From: Candidatus Segatella papionis
Lineage (GTDB): Bacteria; Bacteroidota; Bacteroidia; Bacteroidales; Bacteroidaceae
Assembly: GCA_002297965.1 (NCBI GenBank)
Contig: DBLF01000101.1
Span: 28,464-39,329 of the forward strand
Length of the DNA: 10,866 bases
Direction: 5' to 3'
Below, piece after piece: positions 1 to 6,163 of this stretch. The number at the start of each line of letters is the position of its first letter. The first letter of the stretch is position 1. The notes beneath the pieces were generated by a model. It was not told where the DNA came from, did no database searches, and saw nothing but the letters and a program-made list of their open reading frames with translations. The position numbers and the translations under genes were made by a program.

Positions 1-132
1 AACAAGATTAGCGCCATGCTAGATCCGAAGCCACTGCCGATGTACACCATCCCTGTGGAAAGAAACCAAAACATCGTGAGAAGTTCCAAGCTGATTTCAA
101 ACGACGAAAAAACAGATAACAAGAAGAAATGA
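1..132 (+). CDS. 3' end of an unidentified protein, first gene of the visible operon
   Basis: Frame 1 is open from the window edge to a TGA at 130-132, giving the last 43 residues of a protein whose start lies outside the window. The tail is hydrophilic, Lys/Asn-rich and ends in KKK, with no membrane segment or recognisable motif. Its stop overlaps the next start as ATGA (ATG at 129-131), which shows same-operon translational coupling. By analogy with alginate-type operons, an envelope or membrane-fusion subunit would be plausible here, but nothing in these 43 residues shows that. The frame and coupling are clear; the function is unknown. Confidence 0.75.
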   Translation, partial: NKISAMLDPKPLPMYTIPVERNQNIVRSSKLISNDEKTDNKKK

Positions 133-1739
133 TTGGACTAAGAAGAAACAAACGTGGAGACATGGTGCTCACCATCGATAGTTACATCGACATCGACTCG
201 ACACCTGACATCCAGTCCGACTACTTCGATTGTATATATATCAATACGAAGAGTGAGCGCGCGTTCCATGCAATTCTGTTTGGAGCCAGCCCTATCCTAT
301 CGTATAAATGTAGCTACAAGCCGATATTCGTCAACACGGCGGTATCGGGAAAGGAACAAATCATTGACTACATCGTCGATGCCTACGTCAGCGACATGAG
401 CAATGAGAAAGTTTACGAGATCATTGACAAAATCAAGGCCGCAAGAAAGAAATACGGCATACAGCAAGAGGCGGCTCGCCCTACGCAGCCCAACGAGCTG
501 TTCTCCAACATCCTGAGATACTTGTTGTCCAGAGACCAGAGAACGCTGGGACACCGACTGATGGAGAAATCGTCGCTGGGATACATCAACCCTATCTTCG
601 AGCACTACCACAGCATGAGCCTCTTCCACCTCGCCGAGATGTTCGCCTTCAAGGACACCATGGTGGAATACGGCGCACTGCGCAAGAGCCGCTACCTCAT
701 CAAGGAGCACCTCTGCCCGAAGTGCAACCACTCGCACCTGCTATACACGGAGTGCTGCCCGAAGTGCGGAAGTTCCAACCTGAAGATTCAGAACATCATC
801 CACCACTTCGCCTGTGCCAACGTGTCGCCAGAGAGCACCTACAACGTGGGAGGTATGCTCATCTGCCCGAAGTGCCACAAGAAGCTGAGACACATCGGCG
901 TGGATTACGACCGCCCTGCCGTGATTTACTCTTGCGTGGATTGCGAAAACTCGTTTACCACCCCTCTCACCAAGGCCACCTGCTGCTACTGCGAGAACAC
1001 CTACGCCGTGAGCGCACTGGTGCCACGCGACGTGGTAGATTACGAGATAACGGAGGAAGGCATCCGTATGCTGACCAAGGGCGGACTGATGTTCAGCAAC
1101 ATGAGCAACAACTATGATAACTTCATGGAATACCCATTGCTGGTGAACCGATTGCGCCGACTGTTGCTGGAGACCTACCGCAAGGATGAAATCTCCGTGA
1201 TAGTGGGAAAAATCTGGATTCTGAACGGCAACCAGGACACCGTGAAGATCAAGGAGCAGATACTGACCAAATTCTGCCGCCTCTTCAACAGTCACAAGGT
1301 GTCGTACAACAACAACATCTTCTACATCACCTATACGGCGTTCGAGGAGAACAGCGTGGAAGAAGCACAGCAGGACTTGAGCAAGGAAATGTCGAAAGCC
1401 ATCAGAAAGGTGGCAAACCTGCTGGAACCAGACGAAATCATCTGCGACGTGCTCGACACCAAGAAGAAGGTGACCAGCGGACAATATGAGGAATTCTTCG
1501 ACAAAATGAACTTCATCGAGCTGACCCCAGACGACTACTGCGGCTACTCGGAAGCACCACTGCACGTAGAAGAGGAAGTGAAAACACAGGAGGAAGTGCT
1601 CAACCTAACTCCAGAGGAGGACGACACCGACAAGGTGATGAAACGAGTGAAACTATACAAGCAGTTGGTAGGATTGCTCATCATGATAGCCGGCATCCTC
1701 ATCCTCATCGCTATCCTGGCACTCACCGTGCTGAGATAA
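129..1739 (+). CDS. TackOD1-like zinc-binding membrane protein with degenerate receiver-like N-terminus
   Basis: 536 aa. Residues about 30-110 follow the alternating strand/helix pattern of a response-regulator receiver (DCIYINT, YKPIFVNT, VDAYVS, then a helix ending AARKKYG). The acidic pair, a clear phospho-Asp context and the Lys of true receivers are not evident, so it looks like a pseudo-receiver. Residues 196-288 form a dense metal-binding region: CPKC 196-199, CCPKC 209-213, HHFAC 225-229, CPKC 246-249, LRHIGVDYDRP 253-263, CVDC 269-272 and CCYC 285-288. The HHF..C, CPKC and LRHIGVDYDRP order matches my memory of the TackOD1 output domain. Residues about 330-470 are an alpha/beta region without cysteines that may be a degenerate GGDEF-like fold (weak inference). 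Residues about 511-534 form one C-terminal membrane helix, so most of the protein should be cytosolic and tail-anchored. It is coupled to the preceding gene by ATGA and lies 42 nt before the glycosyltransferase. It is probably a regulatory or assembly partner of the synthase; that role is inferred. Confidence 0.85.
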   Translation: MIGLRRNKRGDMVLTIDSYIDIDSTPDIQSDYFDCIYINTKSERAFHAILFGASPILSYKCSYKPIFVNTAVSGKEQIIDYIVDAYVSDMSNEKVYEIIDKIKAARKKYGIQQEAARPTQPNELFSNILRYLLSRDQRTLGHRLMEKSSLGYINPIFEHYHSMSLFHLAEMFAFKDTMVEYGALRKSRYLIKEHLCPKCNHSHLLYTECCPKCGSSNLKIQNIIHHFACANVSPESTYNVGGMLICPKCHKKLRHIGVDYDRPAVIYSCVDCENSFTTPLTKATCCYCENTYAVSALVPRDVVDYEITEEGIRMLTKGGLMFSNMSNNYDNFMEYPLLVNRLRRLLLETYRKDEISVIVGKIWILNGNQDTVKIKEQILTKFCRLFNSHKVSYNNNIFYITYTAFEENSVEEAQQDLSKEMSKAIRKVANLLEPDEIICDVLDTKKKVTSGQYEEFFDKMNFIELTPDDYCGYSEAPLHVEEEVKTQEEVLNLTPEEDDTDKVMKRVKLYKQLVGLLIMIAGILILIAILALTVLR

Positions 1740-1781
1740 AGAGAAACAGACAGAACACAAGAGAAAGGAGACTACGGGTAT

Positions 1782-3098
1782 ATGTTTAACATAGTAGAAA
1801 ACTTGAACCACTTCTGGGATTGGATAGCCACGCTCTCGTTTTCGAGCATCGTGAACACCTATTGGTTCCTCTTCTTCATCGAGATGCCCCGATACTACAT
1901 CCTGGAGTACCTGGTCATCATCTACAGAATGATGGGACGCAACAGAAGGGAGAAAGAAAATGAGCTCGCCAGATTCTACCTCTACCGAGAGAACCCGCTG
2001 ATAAGCATCTTGGTACCGGGCAAGAACGAGGGCAAGAACATATATAAGATGGTGAAGTCGCTGAACGAGCAAACCTATCGGCACTACGAAATCATCGTGG
2101 TGGATGACGGAAGCGACGACGACACCAAGCTGATATGCACCGACCTCTACCGTGCGGGACTCATCACCCACTACCTGAGGTTGGAGACACGAGGCGGCAA
2201 GGCTGCCGCCAGCAACTATGGGGCGCAGATGGCAAGCGGCAAATACATCGTGAGCCTCGACGCCGACTCATCGCTCGACCGCGATGCCCTGGAGAAAGTA
2301 CTCCTGCCCTTCTACCTCGACGGAATGGTGAAGGCGGTGGGCGGATGCATCGAGGTGAGAAACTACAAGGCTAACATCTGCACATCGCTGCAGGCTTTCG
2401 AATACCTGAAGCGAATACAGGTGGGACGCACCGTGACCAGCGCCCTGGGCATCTACCACATCATATCGGGAGCCTTCGGCGCATTCGACCGGGAGATACT
2501 CAAGGAAGTGGGCTACTGGGACATCGGACCAGGACTCGACGGCGACTTGACGCAGAAAATCAGAAAGGCTGGCTACAAGGTGAAGTTCGCCGAGGATGCC
2601 ATCTGCATGACCAACGTGCCAACCAAATGGTACAAGCTGTATCACCAGCGCATCAGATGGTCCAGGTCGCTCGTGAGATTCCGCCTGCGCAAGCACATCG
2701 ACATCCTGCTGCCTTCGAAGAACTGGAGCATTCTGAACTGGATTTCCAACATGGAGAGTGTGATGTACGACTGCTTCCTCAACTTCCTGTGGCTCTGGTA
2801 CACCATCAAGCTCGCCATCACCTTCAACACGCACATCGTGGAAGTCTTGGCACTGGGCTACTTCATCCGAGTATGTTTCGCCCAATTCTCCTTCCTGCTG
2901 GTGCTGCTGGTGACAGAAAGAAAGAAGACGGCGTTCTTCCTGTATAGATTTACGCCGCTGATGTCGCCTTACACAGGCTACTTTCTGCGCCTTGCCCGTT
3001 TGTCGGCACACCTGCAGGAGCTGTTCTTCCGCCGGTCATACAAGGATTCATGGAACCCAGAGAAGACCTCACGCTATGCACAGCTGGAGGGCATCTAA
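1782..3098 (+). CDS. Processive-type family 2 glycosyltransferase (polysaccharide synthase)
   Basis: 438 aa membrane glycosyltransferase resembling the PgaC/Alg8/hyaluronan-synthase group, expected to polymerise a nucleotide-activated sugar at the inner membrane. Visible GT-A motifs are ILVPGKNEG at the domain start, VVDDGSDD (D108/D109), SLDADS (D160 and D162), GPGLDGDLT (D253 as likely catalytic base) and QRIRW (289-293), the Q..RW acceptor-site signature of processive enzymes. A hydrophobic segment precedes the catalytic domain (about 23-50). Several membrane segments follow it (about 325-400), including a tract around WLWYTIKLAI and the run FSFLLVLLV. The usual E-D of the TED-type motif reads L-D here. 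The ATG at 1782 follows AAGGAG at 1765-1770. It lies between the TackOD1 protein and a sugar dehydrogenase, which suggests an exported polymer containing uronic acid. The exact sugar cannot be read from the sequence. Confidence 0.93.
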   Translation: MFNIVENLNHFWDWIATLSFSSIVNTYWFLFFIEMPRYYILEYLVIIYRMMGRNRREKENELARFYLYRENPLISILVPGKNEGKNIYKMVKSLNEQTYRHYEIIVVDDGSDDDTKLICTDLYRAGLITHYLRLETRGGKAAASNYGAQMASGKYIVSLDADSSLDRDALEKVLLPFYLDGMVKAVGGCIEVRNYKANICTSLQAFEYLKRIQVGRTVTSALGIYHIISGAFGAFDREILKEVGYWDIGPGLDGDLTQKIRKAGYKVKFAEDAICMTNVPTKWYKLYHQRIRWSRSLVRFRLRKHIDILLPSKNWSILNWISNMESVMYDCFLNFLWLWYTIKLAITFNTHIVEVLALGYFIRVCFAQFSFLLVLLVTERKKTAFFLYRFTPLMSPYTGYFLRLARLSAHLQELFFRRSYKDSWNPEKTSRYAQLEGI

Positions 3099-3168
3099 CG
3101 TACGAGAAACAAGAATGGGGTTCGCCCCCCACAAATATAGAAAGAATATTAATTAAAACAAACATTAT

Positions 3169-4425
3169 ATGGCAAACAAACCTTTTGAGTTTAAGATAGG
3201 AGTGATAGGACTGGGGTACGTAGGCACTCCCCTGGCTTGCTTATTCTCAAAGAAATATGATACATGGGGTTACGACATCAACGCCGCCAAGGTGGAAAAA
3301 CTCACCAACGGCAAGATGAACGACAACAAAATGCTATCGAAAGCCTTAGCTCAAGGACTGAAACTGACCTGCGACATACAAAACCTGAAGGGTTGCAATG
3401 TGTATATCATTGCCGTTCCTACACCAGTAAACAAGTCGAACAAGCCAGACATCAGTTGTGTGAGAAGCGCCACACGCTCCGTGGGCGGCATCCTGAAGGA
3501 AGGCGACATCGTGGTATATGAATCGACTGTGTATCCCGGACTCACCGAAGAAGTATGCGCCCCACTGCTGGAAGCCACTTCCGGACTGAAGCTGAACCAA
3601 AACTTCTATGTAGGTTTCTCGCCAGAGCGCATCAACCCGGGCGACACCGTGCATACCATCGAAAACATCGTAAAAGTGACCAGCGGTTCCACCCCAGAGG
3701 CAGCTGAGATCATCGACAGCCTCTACGCTTCGGTATTGACCCACGGCACCTTCAAGGCGAAGAGCATCAAGGTGGCTGAGGCATGCAAGCTGATGGAAAA
3801 CTGCCAGAGAGACGTGCAGATAGCTTTCTTCAACGAGATGGAGAAGATATACGACAAGATGGGCATCAGCATCGAGGACGTGACGGAAGCGGCAAGCACC
3901 AAGTGGAACTTCGTGCCAGCCACCCCAGGACTGGTGGGCGGACACTGCATCGCCGTGGATCCTTACTATCTCATCAACAAGGCACAAGAGGTGGATGTGG
4001 TTCCTTCGTTGCTCTCCACCGCACGCGAGGTAAACGAGCAGATGGCGGTATGGATGGCTGGAAAAATCAAGAGTGCCAGCGAGAGCAGAAACTTCGTGGC
4101 ACCTGAGACCAACGTGCTGATACTTGGCTTCTCGTTCAAGCCCAACAGCGACGACATCCGCAACACCAAGGTGGCCGACCTATACATCAACCTGGTAGGC
4201 GCTGGCTACAAGACTACCCTCTACGACCCACTGGTTGATGGCGAGGAAGTGAAAGAAGAATATGACATCAAGGTTACCGCCGACGAAGCGGTGCTCAACA
4301 AGAAGTACCAAATCGTAGTAATCGGTACGAACCATAAAATATTTAATAACATAGACATGAACAAGATTCTGACCGACAAGGGTTTCGTATGCGACATCTA
4401 TGGAATCCACAAGGTCAAGGCTTAA
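3169..4425 (+). CDS. UDP-sugar 6-dehydrogenase (UDP-HexNAc/UDP-Glc dehydrogenase family)
   Basis: 418 aa cytosolic enzyme that oxidises C6 of a UDP-hexose twice with NAD+, giving a UDP-uronic acid. The N-terminal Rossmann motif is GLGYVG (G14, G16, G19). Other family signatures are VPTPVN, ESTVYPGLTEE, FSPERINPGD (E153), AEACKLMEN (K207, N211) and GLVGGHCIAVDPYYL with catalytic Cys260. The C-terminal third carries the LGFSFKPNSDDIRNTK substrate-binding segment. The SPERINPGD and GGHCI.VDPYYL forms are typical of WbpA/WbpO/TviB/CapL-like enzymes acting on UDP-GlcNAc, UDP-ManNAc or UDP-GalNAc rather than classic UDP-glucose enzymes, so the product is probably a UDP-HexNAc uronate; this is family-level inference. 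The start ATG has only an A/T-rich leader. It follows the synthase by 70 nt and precedes the response regulator by 29 nt, so it likely supplies the synthase with its donor sugar. Confidence 0.92.
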   Translation: MANKPFEFKIGVIGLGYVGTPLACLFSKKYDTWGYDINAAKVEKLTNGKMNDNKMLSKALAQGLKLTCDIQNLKGCNVYIIAVPTPVNKSNKPDISCVRSATRSVGGILKEGDIVVYESTVYPGLTEEVCAPLLEATSGLKLNQNFYVGFSPERINPGDTVHTIENIVKVTSGSTPEAAEIIDSLYASVLTHGTFKAKSIKVAEACKLMENCQRDVQIAFFNEMEKIYDKMGISIEDVTEAASTKWNFVPATPGLVGGHCIAVDPYYLINKAQEVDVVPSLLSTAREVNEQMAVWMAGKIKSASESRNFVAPETNVLILGFSFKPNSDDIRNTKVADLYINLVGAGYKTTLYDPLVDGEEVKEEYDIKVTADEAVLNKKYQIVVIGTNHKIFNNIDMNKILTDKGFVCDIYGIHKVKA

Positions 4426-4454
4426 GAAATGTCATAACGAATTGCGAAAAGATT

Positions 4455-4928
4455 ATGAGTAAATGCAGAGTATTAATCGTGGATGATATTCCAGAGAATG
4501 TGGAACAAGTGGCTGACATGCTCAGCGAGTTAGACCTAGACATCCAAAAAGCGGGAGGTGGCAAGCAAGCCATCGAACTGATAGACACATTCAGACCACA
4601 TATCATTTTGCTCGACTTGATGATGCCTGCCGTGAATGGATGGGACGTAATAGACCATGTGAGAGCTAATTACAACAAGAGCGAAATGGCCATCATCGTC
4701 ACTTCCTTGCTCAACAACAAGGACAATGTCGATGAATGCTATGAATTGGGCGTGAACGATTATATCGCCAAGCCGATACTCAAAGCTCGCCTGTTGAACT
4801 CTGTCGAAAACCTCATACGCACCTTTGAAAACGTAACTGAGGAGCCAGTAGCGCAGCAACACCCGCTACAGGCTCCTCAGCAACCGGCATCAGTGGTAGA
4901 ATTGGACCCAGCCGTATATCTGGGATAA
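4455..4928 (+). CDS. Stand-alone CheY-like response regulator with Pro/Gln-rich tail
   Basis: 157 aa. Residues 3-125 are a complete receiver domain: acidic pair D10/D11, phospho-acceptor D54 in LLDLMMP, switch Thr83 in VTSLL and Lys106 in AKPIL. All catalytic residues are present, so it should be phosphorylated by a histidine kinase, which is not in this window. There is no DNA-binding or enzymatic output domain. The remaining about 30 residues are Pro/Gln-rich and end in VVELDPAVYLG, a possible docking peptide. I chose the ATG at 4455 because the receiver begins directly after it. An in-frame ATG at 4389 lies inside the dehydrogenase gene and would add a non-homologous extension. As the last gene of the synthase operon, it probably signals through protein contact, perhaps to the TackOD1 protein or synthase (inference). 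Confidence 0.92.
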   Translation: MSKCRVLIVDDIPENVEQVADMLSELDLDIQKAGGGKQAIELIDTFRPHIILLDLMMPAVNGWDVIDHVRANYNKSEMAIIVTSLLNNKDNVDECYELGVNDYIAKPILKARLLNSVENLIRTFENVTEEPVAQQHPLQAPQQPASVVELDPAVYLG

Positions 4929-4936
4929 AATAAAAA

Positions 4937-4958
4937 CCCAGGGAGTAAAATCCCTGGG
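4937..4958 (-). terminator. Rho-independent terminator, best for the minus-strand pflA transcript
   Basis: A perfect 8-bp stem (CCCAGGGA / TCCCTGGG) encloses the 6-nt loop GTAAAA. Read on the minus strand, the stem is followed by TTTTTATTTTA, a classic U-tract, so it should end transcripts coming from pflA. On the plus strand no U-tract follows, so termination of the response-regulator operon here would be weaker. Confidence 0.85.
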
Positions 4959-4969
4959 ATAAACAAAGG

Positions 4970-4992
4970 TCCTGGGAGTAAAAATTCCAGGA
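4970..4992. terminator. Second tandem hairpin between convergent genes
   Basis: An 8-bp stem (TCCTGGGA / TTCCAGGA, one G-T wobble) with loop GTAAAAA lies immediately after the pflA stop codon. It shares the 10-nt string GGGAGTAAAA with the neighbouring hairpin, so the two look like a duplicated unit. Neither strand has a strong T-run directly after it. It may reinforce termination or protect the 3' end. Confidence 0.55.
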
Positions 4993-5721
4993 TTATAGGC
5001 GCAAAATGTCTTCGGCATGAGCTATACGCTCACTGGTAGGAGGTTCTACTCCATCCAGCGGATATGGGATGTCGAGTTTCTCATATTTGTAAATACCTAG
5101 CGTATGATAAGGTAACACATCTACACGCTCGATGTTATGAAGCGTGGCGAGGAAATCATGGAGTTGCTCCAGATATTCATCCTTATCCGTGATGCCAGGT
5201 ATCAATACGTGGCGAATCCATACAGGCTTGCCTATGTCGCTCAAGTAGCGGGCACAGTCGAGTATGTTCTTATTGGAATGACGAGTGAGTTTATGGTGCT
5301 CTTCTTCGTTGATATGCTTGATATCGAGAAGAACAGTATCAGTGACGGACATTAAGCGCTCAAATTTTTCGAAGAAAGCTCCCTTTCGGCTGAAAGGTTG
5401 TGCCGAGGTATCAAGACAAGTGTTGATGCCACGCTGATGGGCTTTCTCAAAGAGTTCGATGAGAAAGTCTATCTGCATCAAGGCTTCTCCCCCACTCACG
5501 GTGATACCGCCCTTGTCTCCCCAATAACTTCTGAATCGCTCCGCCTTGTCGAGCAAGTCGTCGGCAGTCCATTTCTCTCCCTTTCCCACTGCCCAGGAAT
5601 CGGGATTGTGACAAAACTGGCAGCGCATCGGGCAGCCCTGCAAAAATATCAAAAATCGGATGCCTGGTCCATCTACCGAACCAAAGCTCTCTAAGCTGTG
5701 AATGAAACCCTTATGAAGCAT
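4993..5721 (-). CDS. pflA: Pyruvate formate-lyase activating enzyme (radical SAM)
   Basis: 242 aa, the usual size for PflA. It is a cytosolic radical SAM enzyme that installs the glycyl radical on PflB under anaerobic conditions. The cluster-binding motif is C30-PMR-C34-QF-C37, the CxxxCxxC pattern that binds the [4Fe-4S] cluster. It is preceded by ESFGSVDGPGIR and followed by the SAM-binding GGITVSGGEALMQ (GGE at 77-79) and LDTSAQ. The LLDIKHI and HVLIPGITD segments are also typical of PflA. The start at 5721 places the conserved SVDGPG segment at the expected distance from the N-terminus. It is separated from pflB by two small membrane-protein genes and a terminator, so it probably depends on their transcript or on read-through. 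The gene is followed by tandem hairpins. Confidence 0.96.
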   Translation of the reverse strand: MLHKGFIHSLESFGSVDGPGIRFLIFLQGCPMRCQFCHNPDSWAVGKGEKWTADDLLDKAERFRSYWGDKGGITVSGGEALMQIDFLIELFEKAHQRGINTCLDTSAQPFSRKGAFFEKFERLMSVTDTVLLDIKHINEEEHHKLTRHSNKNILDCARYLSDIGKPVWIRHVLIPGITDKDEYLEQLHDFLATLHNIERVDVLPYHTLGIYKYEKLDIPYPLDGVEPPTSERIAHAEDILRL

Positions 5722-5731
5722 TACTTTTAAA

Positions 5732-5824
5732 TTACACTTTCATCTTACGATAATCATGATAAGCCCACAAAGTAAATATACCTGCGAGTAAAGCAAAGAT
5801 TCCTTCAAATATTAATAATTCCAT
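5732..5824 (-). CDS. 30-aa single-helix membrane peptide (small ORF)
   Basis: ATG at 5824-5822 to TAA at 5734-5732 encodes 30 residues starting MELLIFEG and ending DYRKMKV. Residues 3-22 (LLIFEGIFALLAGIFTLWAY) are one hydrophobic helix; the C-terminus is basic, suggesting it stays in the cytosol. The start lies 2 nt after the stop of the 75-aa gene, with AAGGAAGGAAAA just upstream inside that gene's end. This is one of the best ribosome-binding sites in the window and indicates translational coupling. It ends 10 nt before pflA begins. I do not recognise a family. It could be a partner subunit of the 75-aa membrane protein. Confidence 0.7.
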   Translation of the reverse strand: MELLIFEGIFALLAGIFTLWAYHDYRKMKV

Positions 5825-5826
5825 CG

Positions 5827-6054
5827 TTATTTTCCTTCCTTGTTTTTATTTTTAGACATTAAAATCAAACAAAAGCCACATATAGTAAGAAATAAAGATA
5901 TCAAACCGCCAATAACTAAAAGTTTTGTTGTGTCAATATCTTTTTTCATAATACTGGCCAATATAATACCACCAAATATCAATTTGACCATGTCAAGACA
6001 AAACTTGCCTCCTTCGGCCCATAAGGCTATTTTTTGTTCATTATTCAGTTTCAT
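5827..6054 (-). CDS. 75-aa two-helix small membrane protein, unknown function
   Basis: The protein has a short polar N-terminus (MKLNNEQKIALWAEGGKF) and two hydrophobic segments (about residues 19-35 and 44-66) separated by KKDIDTTK. It ends in the basic tail SKNKNKEGK, consistent with an inner-membrane hairpin with both ends in the cytosol. Similar small two-helix proteins of unknown function occur in Bacteroidales; I cannot assign a family with confidence. It is followed after 2 nt by a 30-aa membrane peptide, so the pair likely works together. It lies between the pflB terminator and pflA, in visibly A/T-richer DNA than the pfl genes, which may mark an accessory insertion. A -7-like box sits 4 nt before the start codon. 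An overlapping plus-strand ORF is a shadow. Confidence 0.75.
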   Translation of the reverse strand: MKLNNEQKIALWAEGGKFCLDMVKLIFGGIILASIMKKDIDTTKLLVIGGLISLFLTICGFCLILMSKNKNKEGK

Positions 6055-6058
6055 GCTG

Positions 6059-6066
6059 CAAATTTA
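6059..6066 (-). promoter_or_regulatory. Candidate Bacteroidota -7 box almost touching a start codon
   Basis: Read on the minus strand the bases are TAAATTTG, an exact match to TAnnTTTG, followed by CAGC and then the ATG of the 75-aa gene. Transcription from it would begin at or next to the ATG, giving a leaderless or near-leaderless mRNA. No good TTTG is present at -33 spacing, so the match may be chance. Confidence 0.4.
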
Positions 6067-6113
6067 GCAAAATATTCCATACCTTGCTCTATTTTACAGT
6101 TAAAGAAGTTAAA

Positions 6114-6156
6114 ATTGCCCGCTAAATATCTCGTAACGAAAAATCTAGCGGGCAAT
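6114..6156 (-). terminator. pflB intrinsic terminator
   Basis: A perfect 11-bp outer stem (ATTGCCCGCTA / TAGCGGGCAAT) continues inward with an imperfect stem around a small TAA loop. On the minus strand it begins 7 nt after the pflB stop codon and is followed by TTTTAAC, giving a good U-tract. It should separate the abundant pflB message from the downstream small genes and pflA, at least in part. Confidence 0.88.
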
Positions 6157-6163
6157 ATATTGA

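Noticed and set aside
297..1565. Long minus-strand ORFs (741-1565, 274 aa; 297-737, 146 aa)
   Set aside because: They lie wholly inside the plus-strand TackOD1 gene, have His/Val-rich compositions typical of antisense frames and show no domains.
2268..3011. Minus-strand ORF of 247 aa
   Set aside because: Antisense shadow of the glycosyltransferase gene, whose motifs are all intact on the plus strand.
3116..3131. Short hairpin TGGGG/CCCCA between the synthase and dehydrogenase genes
   Set aside because: Only a 5-bp stem with no T-tract after it, so not a convincing terminator. At most it could affect mRNA processing within the operon.
3346..3987. Minus-strand ORF of 213 aa
   Set aside because: Antisense shadow of the UDP-sugar dehydrogenase.
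4389..4454. Upstream in-frame ATG extending the response regulator by 22 residues
   Set aside because: It would overlap the end of the dehydrogenase and add a non-receiver leader; the ATG at 4455 places the receiver strand at the N-terminus.
5840..6067. Plus-strand ORF of 75 aa
   Set aside because: Mirror of the minus-strand two-helix protein; hydrophobicity is carried over from the opposite strand and there is no start signal.
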